Below are positions 1-9,179 of a stretch of DNA of 64,000 nucleotides, piece after piece. This DNA is from an uncultured Pelagibacteraceae bacterium. GTDB taxonomy: Bacteria; Pseudomonadota; Alphaproteobacteria; Pelagibacterales; Pelagibacteraceae. Made by a program: the position numbers and the translations under genes. The notes beneath the pieces are model-generated. The model ran no database searches. It was given only the letters and a program-made list of their open reading frames with translations, and was not told the origin of the DNA. The stretch is taken from the NCBI GenBank assembly GCA_902565935.1, contig CACFGT010000003.1:1-64000 (forward strand), given 5' to 3'. The stretch's first letter is position 1. Every line of letters begins with the position of its first letter.

Positions 1-1
1 A

Positions 2-1438
2 TTAGGAGAGAATCAGAAAGCAGTAAATTGTTATGAAAAAGCAATCCAAATAGAACCGGATAATTTCACTTCACATTGGTTATTGATGAACAACTTTCCG
101 GTTATTTATAAAAGCTTGAACGAGATTGATCATTATAGGAAAAAATTTGAAAACGGTATTAAAAAATTAAATAAATTTTTGGATACGCAATTACAGTATA
201 CAAAAAAACAATTAATTGATTCTATCAAACTATCAACAAATTTTTATCTTCATTACCAAGGAGGAGATGTTTTAGAATTACAAAAAAAATATGCTAATTT
301 GATAGAGAGAATAACTCAAAAATTTTATCATCAGTTTTATAAAGAAAGAAAAAAAAATATCTCATCAAAATTTATAAAAATTGGATTTGTTTCTTCTTTT
401 TTTAGGAATCACACAGTCTCCAAATTATTTAAAAATTGGATCCTTAAATTAGATCAAAAATACTTTGAAAGATTTGTTTATTATGATGGAACCAAGTTCG
501 ATCACATTACTAATGAAATCAAACTAAATGTTGATCATTTTTTTTGCCATACTGATGTTGATAAGTTAATTAATCAAGTATCCAAAGATAACTTAGATGT
601 GCTTATCTATTTAGATATTGGAATGAGACCAAAAATTCAAATCTTGAGTTCTTTAAGGTTAGCTCCCATACAATGTAATACGTATGGACATCCAGTGACT
701 TCAGGTTTTAAAAATATTGATTATTTTTTTTCTAGCGAATTGATGGAAAATCAAGATTCTCAAAAATATTATTCAGAAAAGTTAATTACCCTGCCTGGCT
801 TAGGGATCAATTATGAATCTCCCAATTTATCTAATATTAAAAAGCCTAAAATATCAAATAAATCAAATGCAATTATTTTTTTAAATTTTCAAAGTTTATT
901 TAAACTGCTTCCACAAGATGATCATATTTATTTGGATATACTTAAAAAATATCCAAATTGTTGTTTTTGGTTTATTCATGGAATGAACAATTCAATCACG
1001 TCTATTTTTAAAGAGAGAATTTCTAAATTATTTCAAAAAGAAGGTTACTCTTTTGAAAAATATTCTTATTTTCATCCAAGATGTGGTCAAGAAGAATTTT
1101 TTGGACTCGTTGAGGAGTCAGACATTATTTTGGATAGTCTAAATTGGTCGGGAGGCAATACTTCTTTAGAAGCTATAAGTTTAAATAAACCTATAGTTAC
1201 TTTACCTTCAAGTTTTATGAGAGGAAGATATACCTTTGGTATTTTAAAAATTTTAGGTATTGAAGAAACTATTGCCAGTTCTGAGGAAAATTACGTAGAA
1301 ATTGCAGTTAGATTAGCCAGAGACATTGATTTCAGAAATTCTATAATTAATAAAATAAAGAAGAACAAAAATAGATTATTCAATGATGACAAGCCAATTA
1401 GATTTCTTGAAGATGTGATAAGAACTAAATTGTTATAA
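2..1438 (+). CDS. TPR/O-GlcNAc transferase-like (SPINDLY-type) protein, 5' end outside window
   Basis: Frame stays open from base 2; upstream of the listed ORF it reads LGENQKAVNCYEKAIQIEPDNF (TPR-like), C-terminal part has OGT-like motifs (GHPVTSGFKNIDYFFSSELMENQ, WSGGNTSLEAISLNKPIVTLP). Confidence 0.75.
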   Translation, partial: LGENQKAVNCYEKAIQIEPDNFTSHWLLMNNFPVIYKSLNEIDHYRKKFENGIKKLNKFLDTQLQYTKKQLIDSIKLSTNFYLHYQGGDVLELQKKYANLIERITQKFYHQFYKERKKNISSKFIKIGFVSSFFRNHTVSKLFKNWILKLDQKYFERFVYYDGTKFDHITNEIKLNVDHFFCHTDVDKLINQVSKDNLDVLIYLDIGMRPKIQILSSLRLAPIQCNTYGHPVTSGFKNIDYFFSSELMENQDSQKYYSEKLITLPGLGINYESPNLSNIKKPKISNKSNAIIFLNFQSLFKLLPQDDHIYLDILKKYPNCCFWFIHGMNNSITSIFKERISKLFQKEGYSFEKYSYFHPRCGQEEFFGLVEESDIILDSLNWSGGNTSLEAISLNKPIVTLPSSFMRGRYTFGILKILGIEETIASSEENYVEIAVRLARDIDFRNSIINKIKKNKNRLFNDDKPIRFLEDVIRTKLL

Positions 1439-1483
1439 TTTATAAAGCGAATCTTAACTAAAGAGAGTAGACAATTGGTTAAC

Positions 1484-2074
1484 TTAATTTTTTGAGAACT
1501 CGTCTAAAACTTTAAATAGAGCATTTATATCATTATTATTCGAATTTAGAATTGACGCAAATTCTTCTTTTTGAGTTCTTGCTAAGCTTAAACCCTCAAT
1601 TATTAAATCTCTTATTAACGGGTTAGTTGGATCTTTTGTGTAAACTCTCCATGTAATTTTTATTTCAGGCCTCTCATTTGTTGCCTTAAGTATGCTGTTA
1701 ACAATAGTATATTTCTCATTTAGTACCTCTTTATCTTGTACGTCAATTTCTGGGTTAGTGTATTCCGATAATCTGCTTGAAAAGCTTTTTAAAAAATAAC
1801 TTTCAAAAAGTTTAGAATATTCTGTTTTTTCATTATCACTTAAATTTTTTCTTATCGCACCCAGAGTATAAAAACCAATTCCTCGAATATCGACAGTTTC
1901 TTTTGCGATTAACTTGAGTTTATCTATCTTTTCTTTTTTTGTTAAATCCTCTGATAATATTTTTGAAGCTCTATTAACAGTTGATTGAACAAAAACATCT
2001 GGCTCAATCGAATGACTAATAATGTAATTATTTAGAAAAATTAATATTAGAAAAATTAATTTACAGTTTTTCAT
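1484..2074 (-). CDS. mlaC: MlaC/Ttg2D-family phospholipid-binding protein
   Basis: Signal peptide, 196 aa, MlaC-like DIRGIGFYTLG...; adjacent to mlaA. Confidence 0.8.
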   Translation of the reverse strand: MKNCKLIFLILIFLNNYIISHSIEPDVFVQSTVNRASKILSEDLTKKEKIDKLKLIAKETVDIRGIGFYTLGAIRKNLSDNEKTEYSKLFESYFLKSFSSRLSEYTNPEIDVQDKEVLNEKYTIVNSILKATNERPEIKITWRVYTKDPTNPLIRDLIIEGLSLARTQKEEFASILNSNNNDINALFKVLDEFSKN

Positions 2075-2088
2075 AATTTAGGTAATTA

Positions 2089-2874
2089 TTAATTATCTAT
2101 TTCTTCCCAATCACTATCATTTTGAGTATTTATAGTTTTCTTGGTATTAAGAATTTTTTGCTGTCTATCTTGTAAGTATAAACTTTTTACAGATGCATAA
2201 AAATCTAAAGAATTTTCCTCTAAGTTTTCTATAGCATCATAATTTTTAGCTCTGAAATCTACCCCAGTTGTAACTTTTGAGGCATAATAATCAATTTCAC
2301 TAAAATATTGAGTGTCGTTTTTTATAGACACATTATACCATGGATCACCACCCATAAAATTTGCAACTGATGAAATAGCATCTCTTGTTGTGCTCGGTCC
2401 TAAAATTGGAAGCACGATATAACATCCTGGCCCAACTCCGTGTTTAGCTAGGGTTTGTCCATAATCCTCTTTTTCATATTCTGAAAAACCCATTAATTCA
2501 GCAACATCAAATATTCCAAAAATACCTAGGGTTGTATTAATTATTAATCTTCCAGTATTAATGCTTGCTTTTTTTAAATCGCCTTGAAGAATATTATTTG
2601 GAATTGTTATTAGATTAGAAAGATTATCCATTGAATTTCCTACTCCAGTTCTAATCGGGATAGGTAAAATATTGTATGCACTTGCAAGAGGTTTTATAAT
2701 AGCCCCATCTAAAGCTTGATTAAAAGCAAATGTCGCTCTATTAAATTTTTCGGAACAATCTTTGATGTCAGAAGGTTGATTTTTTTTTAATATTAATTCA
2801 CCATCTGTCCCCGCAACTGCATTAAAAGTTAACGCAAAAGTTGCAATTAATAGAATTATAATTTTTCTAATCAT
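2089..2874 (-). CDS. mlaA: MlaA/VacJ outer-membrane lipid asymmetry lipoprotein family
   Basis: VacJ motifs: FNRATFAFNQALD, GVGNSMDNLSNLITIPNNILQGD, YGQTLAKHGVGPGCYIVLPILGPSTTRDA. Confidence 0.88.
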   Translation of the reverse strand: MIRKIIILLIATFALTFNAVAGTDGELILKKNQPSDIKDCSEKFNRATFAFNQALDGAIIKPLASAYNILPIPIRTGVGNSMDNLSNLITIPNNILQGDLKKASINTGRLIINTTLGIFGIFDVAELMGFSEYEKEDYGQTLAKHGVGPGCYIVLPILGPSTTRDAISSVANFMGGDPWYNVSIKNDTQYFSEIDYYASKVTTGVDFRAKNYDAIENLEENSLDFYASVKSLYLQDRQQKILNTKKTINTQNDSDWEEIDN

Positions 2875-2916
2875 AATTAATTTATATTATATAAGGAATT
2901 AATGTAAATTAAGATT

Positions 2917-3663
2917 TTGTTGCAAATGATGCTTAAAAACGGCCTAAATTTGATTAGAAATTACTCTATTAATTTTGATACTCCAGAAAGAAATAATAAA
3001 GATATAAATTTTATTATTATTCACTACACTGGAATGAAAAGTGAAATAGCTGCAATTAAGAGACTATGTAATTCGAAATCAAAAGTAAGCTCACATTATT
3101 TTATAAAAAAAAATGGAGAAATATTAAATCTAATACCTGATAATTATATTGCTTGGCATGCTGGCAAGTCACGGTGGAAAAAAAAAAATTTTTTAAACAA
3201 AAATTCAATTGGTATTGAAATCCAAAACCCTGGTCATTCATTTAATTATCCAAATTTTTCAGAAAAACAAATTGTTGCACTAAAAAAATTATTAAGATTT
3301 TTAATGAAAAAATATAAAGTTTTAAAAAAAAATGTATTGGGTCATTCAGATATAGCTCCAGACAGAAAAAAAGATCCTGGTGAAAAATTTCCCTGGCATA
3401 GACTATCAAAAGGAGGATTTTGTATATGGCATAAATTAAAAAAAAAGAATTTAGAAAAGTTTAGAAAATTTAGTCTTTCAAATTTTGATAAAAAAATATT
3501 TATAAATAACTTAAATAAGATAGGATATAATTGTGACAAAGGTTACAGTAATGATATTAAGCAGAGACTATTAACAATAGCCTTTCAAAGAAGGTTTAGA
3601 CAAGAATTAGTTGATGGCAAAATTGATAAAGAATGCCTCTTAATTAGTAAGAATTTGATTTAA
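2917..3663 (+). CDS. N-acetylmuramoyl-L-alanine amidase (AmpD/AmiD type, amidase_2) with C-terminal peptidoglycan-binding-like part
   Basis: IIIHYTGM, SSHYFIKKNGEI, AWHAGKS, GHSDIAPDRKKDPGEKFPW; start may be a downstream ATG (2926/2929). Confidence 0.88.
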   Translation: MLQMMLKNGLNLIRNYSINFDTPERNNKDINFIIIHYTGMKSEIAAIKRLCNSKSKVSSHYFIKKNGEILNLIPDNYIAWHAGKSRWKKKNFLNKNSIGIEIQNPGHSFNYPNFSEKQIVALKKLLRFLMKKYKVLKKNVLGHSDIAPDRKKDPGEKFPWHRLSKGGFCIWHKLKKKNLEKFRKFSLSNFDKKIFINNLNKIGYNCDKGYSNDIKQRLLTIAFQRRFRQELVDGKIDKECLLISKNLI

Positions 3664-3707
3664 TTAGAAATTATCATTGAAATTGCAAAATTATGTTGTA
3701 CAAGTTA

Positions 3708-4068
3708 AGTGCCAGATAAATGACTTGTCGCTTTAAGAGATTAAAGAGGAAAGTCCGGGCTCCACAAGGATACAGTGCCAGATAATTTCTGGCAGGGGTA
3801 ACCCTAGGGATAGTGCCACAGAAAATAAACCGCCATAACATGGCAAGGGTGAAAAGGTGTGGTAAGAGCACACCGGTTCTATTGGTAACAATGAACGCTG
3901 GAAAACCCCACTGGGAGCAAGGCTAAGTAGAGATAACATTGTTTAAAAACTAAAAGCCATCCTTGGCTAGTTATCAGGGTTAGCCGCTTGAGCTTAAGAG
4001 TGATCTTAGGCCTAGAGAAATGATAAGTTTAAATGACAGAACCCGGCTTACAGTTTATCTGGCACATT
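3708..4068 (+). ncRNA. rnpB: RNase P RNA (class A)
   Basis: Diagnostic GAGGAAAGTCCGGGCTCCAC and GACAGAACCCGGCTTA; terminal P1 pairing AGTGCCAGATAAA / TTTATCTGGCACATT. Confidence 0.95.
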
Positions 4069-4152
4069 CTATTTAAAACTCATCCTAAATGTTCACGTTT
4101 TGACTCAATTTTAAAATGACTATCATAATTATTAAATCATAAATTGTATGTA

Positions 4153-4195
4153 TTGACTCTTTTCTTAAAAACCCATAATATCCCATAAATTCCCA
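4153..4195 (+). promoter_or_regulatory. Putative mraZ/dcw promoter with three MraZ-like boxes
   Basis: TTGACT (4153-4158), TAATAT (4176-4181), spacer 17; reverse strand TGGGAATTTATGGGATATTATGGGT = three TGGGN boxes at exact 10-nt spacing (4171-4195). Confidence 0.65.
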
Positions 4196-4225
4196 AAATT
4201 GGGAAAACAATGGATTTTATGGTTT

Positions 4226-4681
4226 ATGTTTTTATCAACCTACGAAAACAAATTAGACAAAAAAGGAAGGGTGTCAGTGCCAGCAAGTTTTAGGTCTTAT
4301 CTGTCTAATTTGGGTTATAACGGGGTAATTTGTTTTCCGTCCTTTAATAACCAATCTATTGAAGCTTGGCCGCAAGACAGAATAGAAAAAATTTCAAATA
4401 CAATAGACTCATTAAATCCTTTTGAAGAAAAAAGAGATTTTTTTGCAACATCAATTTTATCAGAAAGTACAAATTTACAATTTGATAGTGAAGGAAGAAT
4501 TTCATTATCTTCAAAATTACTAAAACATGCAAAAATTAGAAATAGCATGATTTTTGTTGGACAAGGCAAAACTTTTCAAATATGGGAGCCAGCAATTTTT
4601 GAAAAATTTAAGGTAAGTGCAAGAAAGAAAGCAAATATTAATCGTGCAAGTCTTAAATGGGAGCAACAACTAAATAAATAA
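4226..4681 (+). CDS. mraZ: MraZ transcriptional regulator (start 4226 preferred over listed 4199)
   Basis: MFLSTYENKLDKKGRVSVPASFR; second AbrB-like repeat FDSEGRISLSSKLLKHA. Confidence 0.9.
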   Translation: MFLSTYENKLDKKGRVSVPASFRSYLSNLGYNGVICFPSFNNQSIEAWPQDRIEKISNTIDSLNPFEEKRDFFATSILSESTNLQFDSEGRISLSSKLLKHAKIRNSMIFVGQGKTFQIWEPAIFEKFKVSARKKANINRASLKWEQQLNK

Positions 4682-4696
4682 CGAGGGGATAACAAA

Positions 4697-6157
4697 ATGA
4701 CAATAAACTTTAAGGTACCAGAAATAAAAGAGTTAAAACCAAGAATATTAGTTCTTGGAGTTGGAGGAGCTGGAGGTAATGCAATAAATGAAATGATCGA
4801 TGCTGGTGTAGAAGGTGTTGAATTCGTTGCTGTAAATACTGATGCTCAAGATTTAAAAACAAGTAAATCAAAAACTAGGATTCAAATTGGTTTAAATTTA
4901 ACAAAAGGCTTAGGTGCTGGAGCAAAACACGAAATTGGCTTAGCAGCAGCAAATGAGTCTTTAAATGATATTGTTGATATTCTTAAAGGTGCCAATATGG
5001 TTTTTATTACAGCTGGTATGGGCGGAGGAACTGGTACTGGCGCTGCACATGTAATTGCAAGAGCTGCTAAAGAATTAAATATTCTTACAGTAGGTGTAGT
5101 AACTTTACCATTTTTATATGAAGCACCATCAAGAATGCGAAGAGCACATGAAGGGCTTGAAGAACTAAGAAAACATGTAGATACTATTATAGTTATTCCA
5201 AACCAAAATTTATTTAAAATTGCAAATGAACAAACTACTTACAAAGAGTCTTTTCAACTATCAAACAGTATTTTAAGACATGGAGTTCAAAGTGTAACAG
5301 ATTTGATGGTAAAAGATGGTTTAGTTAATTTAGATTTTGCCGACGTAGAAACGGTAATGAGCTCTATGGGTAAAGCAATGATGGGCACAGGTGAAGCTGA
5401 GGGGGAAGATAGAGCTGAAAAGGCAACTGAGATAGCTTTAAATAACCCTCTAATTGATGACTATTCACTTAAAGGCGCTAAAGGTTTGTTAATTAACATC
5501 ACTGGAGGAAATGATCTAAAACTTTTCGAAGTAGACGAAATAGTAAATAAAATTAGATCTGAAGTTGATGCTGAAGCAGAGATTATAAATGGATCAATCA
5601 TTGATCCATCGTTAGATGGAAAAATTCGTGTATCTATAGTTGCGACTGCTTTAGATGGTCAACATCCTGAATCAAAATCAGTAATAAATATGGTTCATCG
5701 TATTCAAAATCGTAATCCAGGATATTCTGATTTTACAACAGCAACAGGAACAACCCCACATAACTTTTCTAATGCAAGTTCTAATCCGGTCTCACATGGT
5801 GCTAATGCTTTAAAACTTGAGAATGAAATAGTAAATGAAAGTTTAAACAATCAAACAGTTGATGAGGTGAACAATCAATATCATGAGGAATTACTAAAAG
5901 ATCAAGAAGCTAAAAGTATAGTTGAGAGCACATCAGATGATGAAGAGAAGTCTTTTTCTCAAGAAGCAATTAGTAATGAGACTGAACACAATGTAACTAA
6001 TGATCTAAAGGAATTTGGTGTAGATACAGATGAACCAGATTTATTTAGTAATGATAATCAAAATTTATCTTCTCAAAGTTTATTAGGATCTGAAAAAGAA
6101 GATCAAGAAGAAGATGATCTTGAGATACCTGCATTTTTAAGAAGACAAAAAAATTAA
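4697..6157 (+). CDS. ftsZ: Cell division protein FtsZ
   Basis: Tubulin signature [25 protein letters not shown]-terminal peptide [12 protein letters not shown]. Confidence 0.98.
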   Translation: MTINFKVPEIKELKPRILVLGVGGAGGNAINEMIDAGVEGVEFVAVNTDAQDLKTSKSKTRIQIGLNLTKGLGAGAKHEIGLAAANESLNDIVDILKGANMVFITAGMGGGTGTGAAHVIARAAKELNILTVGVVTLPFLYEAPSRMRRAHEGLEELRKHVDTIIVIPNQNLFKIANEQTTYKESFQLSNSILRHGVQSVTDLMVKDGLVNLDFADVETVMSSMGKAMMGTGEAEGEDRAEKATEIALNNPLIDDYSLKGAKGLLINITGGNDLKLFEVDEIVNKIRSEVDAEAEIINGSIIDPSLDGKIRVSIVATALDGQHPESKSVINMVHRIQNRNPGYSDFTTATGTTPHNFSNASSNPVSHGANALKLENEIVNESLNNQTVDEVNNQYHEELLKDQEAKSIVESTSDDEEKSFSQEAISNETEHNVTNDLKEFGVDTDEPDLFSNDNQNLSSQSLLGSEKEDQEEDDLEIPAFLRRQKN

Positions 6158-6175
6158 TGGTCTTCGAAAAAATAA

Positions 6176-7186
6176 ATGGAAGCCACCATGGTACTGGATA
6201 CTCCAAAACATTATCCGGTATTGCTAAATGAATTAATTAGCATTATTTCCCCTCAACATGGTGGCACATTTATCGATTGCACATTTGGGCAAGGCGGATA
6301 CACAAAAAAAATTTTAAATTTTAAAAATACAAAAGTAATTGCTATAGATAGAGATTTAAAAACTAAAGAAACAGCAGATAAATTTCTAAATAAATTCCAT
6401 GAAAGGTTTTCATTTAAAAACAAAAAATTTAGTCAGTTAGATAATCTTAAACTTAAAAATGTTGATATTAGAGCAGTTGTTTTTGATTTAGGATACTCAT
6501 TAGTCCAAATAAAAGATCCTGACAAGGGATTGTCGTTTAACTCCATTGGCGATCTAAATATGCAGATGGGGATTAATAATTTTTCTGCATCAGATGTAAT
6601 TAATAAATTAAATATTAAAGAATTGGAAAAAATTTTTAAATTTTTTGGTGAGGAGAAAGATGCAAAAAAAATTGCAAATATTATCGTAAGAGAAAGAAAA
6701 ACTAAAAAAATTGACACTCAAATTTTAGTAGCATTGATTGAAAAAATTAAAAAAAAGAAAAATTTAAAAATACATAATGCAACAAAAGTTTTTCAAGCTT
6801 TGAGAATTTTTGTAAATAAAGAAATTAGTGAATTAATATTTGGTTTAATAACTGCATCGAAAATTCTTAAAAAAAATGGAGTATTAGCTGTTGTAACCTT
6901 TCATTCTATTGAAGATAAAATAGTTAAATATTTTTTTAAAAGCTTATCCGAAAAAAAAAGTGTCTCAAGATATTTACCAAAATTAGAACAATCTGAAAAA
7001 TTATTTTATCTAAAAGAAAAAAAACCAATTTTACCATCAATTAAAGAACTAAAAGAAAATATATCTTCAAGATCTGCAAAACTCAGGTATTTAATTAAAA
7101 AAGATAATTCTTATCACTTTGAAAATGATATTTTAGATAAATTTGATTATTTATTAAAGATAGAGAGTATTGGAGATAAGTTATGA
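6176..7186 (+). CDS. rsmH: 16S rRNA m4C1402 methyltransferase RsmH (MraW); alternative start 6188
   Basis: [44 protein letters not shown]. Confidence 0.95.
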   Translation: MEATMVLDTPKHYPVLLNELISIISPQHGGTFIDCTFGQGGYTKKILNFKNTKVIAIDRDLKTKETADKFLNKFHERFSFKNKKFSQLDNLKLKNVDIRAVVFDLGYSLVQIKDPDKGLSFNSIGDLNMQMGINNFSASDVINKLNIKELEKIFKFFGEEKDAKKIANIIVRERKTKKIDTQILVALIEKIKKKKNLKIHNATKVFQALRIFVNKEISELIFGLITASKILKKNGVLAVVTFHSIEDKIVKYFFKSLSEKKSVSRYLPKLEQSEKLFYLKEKKPILPSIKELKENISSRSAKLRYLIKKDNSYHFENDILDKFDYLLKIESIGDKL

Positions 7187-7491
7187 AAAAATTTTTAATT
7201 TTTTTCATTATACTACCCTTAATTTTATTTACCGCTTTCATTAAAAACTCAACAAAGAGAATAGATGATCAAATTTACGTGACCAAAGAAGACATTAGGA
7301 TTTTAAAAAAAGATTATGAGAGAAATAAATTGGAATATGATTATCTCAGTTCAGCAGAAAAACTTTTGGAGTTCCATCGATTATATTTTGATGACGAGTT
7401 GATAAAAAAAGATATTAATCAGATAAGTTTACTTAAGAAAATGAATAATGATCTTCATATTGAAAGATTAAAAATAAGTGTAGATAAATGA
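7183..7491 (+). CDS. ftsL: FtsL-like division protein
   Basis: Small N-terminal TM plus coiled coil, between rsmH and ftsI, overlapping both. Confidence 0.65.
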   Translation: MKKFLIFFIILPLILFTAFIKNSTKRIDDQIYVTKEDIRILKKDYERNKLEYDYLSSAEKLLEFHRLYFDDELIKKDINQISLLKKMNNDLHIERLKISVDK

Positions 7492-9176
7492 AAAATAAAA
7501 AACAAAATATTATTTTGGAAGATCAACAAGATGATTTTTTATTCAAAAAAACCAAATCTAACTTAAATATTTCGTTTAACAGGGTATCATTTATTTTTTT
7601 TGTTTTTTTTGTTATTTTTTTAATTTACTCAATACATTTAGCTCATCTTGGATCAAGAAAACCAAAAATTGATATAACAAATAATGTTGAGCAACCATTA
7701 AATAAACTTTATAGAGCAGATATTGTTGATAGAAATGGAAGATATCTTGTTAAAACTGTTAGTTCTATTGATATAGGTATCAGCACCAAGAAAGTAATAG
7801 ATCAAAAAAAATTATTACTAAATTTAAGATACATTTTTCCAAACAAAAATTATGAAAAAATTGAGTCTAATCTTAAAGATAAAAATTTTTTTTATTTTGA
7901 AAAAAGAATCTCAGAGGAAAAATATGAAAAAATAATGAAATTAGGAGATAAATCTATTCAATCTGAGGAGAGATTGATAAGAGTTTATCCTGAAAAAAAC
8001 TTGTTTAGTCACATAATTGGTCAAATTGATAATGATAATAATGGAATTTCGGGCCTAGAAAAATCTCTAGATAAACGTCTTAAAAATACTAATGGATCCA
8101 TTAAGTTGACCGTCGATAAAGATATTCAATTTTTAATTAGGAATGAATTAATAAAATTTAATAAAATTTTTAAAACCAAAGGAAGTGCATCTATTTTAAT
8201 GGATGTAAATAACGGTGAAATTTTTTCTTTAGTTTCTTTACCTGATTTCGATCCAAATAAAAGAAAAGATATCTCAGACATAAATTTCATTAATAGAGCA
8301 ACAAAAGGAGTTTATGAATTTGGATCTGTTTTTAAAACTTTAACTTTAGCATCTGCTTTTAATGAAAAAATTCTTGAGCCTGAAAATGAGTTTAATGATT
8401 TACCAAAGTCTTTAACTTGTGCGGGTTTTCCCATCAGAGAATATGACAAAGAAATACCTACTGATTTAACTGTTGAACAAATTTTAGTAAGATCTGGCAA
8501 CATTGGCTCTGTCAAAATTGGTCAAAAAATTGGAGAGGAAAAATTTAAATTATTTTTATCAAAACTTGGAATTCTAAAAAAAATCGAATTCGATATTGAG
8601 GAAGTGGGAAAGCCAATTAAATTTAATTGGGGCAAGTGTCCTCTGGCAACAGCGTCTTTTGGCCATGGTATTACAACGACTCTTTTACAATTGGTAAAAG
8701 CATATTCCATTATAGTTAATGGAGGGTATGAAGTAAGACCCACTTTGATTAAACAAATAGATAAAAATGAAAAGATACAAATTTTAGATGAAAGCGTGTC
8801 AGAAAAAATTCTTCCAATCTTGAGAAAAATTGTGACAACAAAGGAGGGTACAGCCTCGTTAGCAAACGTAGATGGTTACGAAATTGGTGGTAAAACTGGA
8901 ACAGCTCAAAAAAGTGTAGCTGGTAATTATTCAAGAAAGAAAATAAATTCTTTTATATCAGTCTTTCCAACTTCAAAACCGAAATTTATTTTAGCAGTTA
9001 TGTTAGATGAACCTCAAATGAATAGTGAATATGTTTATCATTATAGGGATGGTTCTAATATTAAATATAAAGGTACTCCGTTTAATACATCAGGTTGGAC
9101 CACAGTCGAGGTAACTGGTCAAATTGTTGAGAAAATTGGGCCTATTTTAGCCACAAAATACAGTGAAATTAATTAG
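7488..9176 (+). CDS. ftsI: Septal peptidoglycan transpeptidase FtsI/PBP3
   Basis: YEFGSVFKTLTL (SxxK), SGNIGSVKIGQ (SxN), GGKTGTAQKS (KTG). Confidence 0.93.
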   Translation: MKNKKQNIILEDQQDDFLFKKTKSNLNISFNRVSFIFFVFFVIFLIYSIHLAHLGSRKPKIDITNNVEQPLNKLYRADIVDRNGRYLVKTVSSIDIGISTKKVIDQKKLLLNLRYIFPNKNYEKIESNLKDKNFFYFEKRISEEKYEKIMKLGDKSIQSEERLIRVYPEKNLFSHIIGQIDNDNNGISGLEKSLDKRLKNTNGSIKLTVDKDIQFLIRNELIKFNKIFKTKGSASILMDVNNGEIFSLVSLPDFDPNKRKDISDINFINRATKGVYEFGSVFKTLTLASAFNEKILEPENEFNDLPKSLTCAGFPIREYDKEIPTDLTVEQILVRSGNIGSVKIGQKIGEEKFKLFLSKLGILKKIEFDIEEVGKPIKFNWGKCPLATASFGHGITTTLLQLVKAYSIIVNGGYEVRPTLIKQIDKNEKIQILDESVSEKILPILRKIVTTKEGTASLANVDGYEIGGKTGTAQKSVAGNYSRKKINSFISVFPTSKPKFILAVMLDEPQMNSEYVYHYRDGSNIKYKGTPFNTSGWTTVEVTGQIVEKIGPILATKYSEIN

Positions 9177-9179
9177 GCA

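Noticed and set aside
3674-3939. Two minus-strand ORFs (65 and 68 aa)
   Set aside because: They lie antisense to the RNase P RNA; open only because of the RNA's composition.
8312-8934. Antisense ORFs within ftsI, and similar ones throughout (e.g. 12722-12943, 43068-43319, 53350-53613)
   Set aside because: Fully inside strongly supported genes on the other strand, with no recognisable family.
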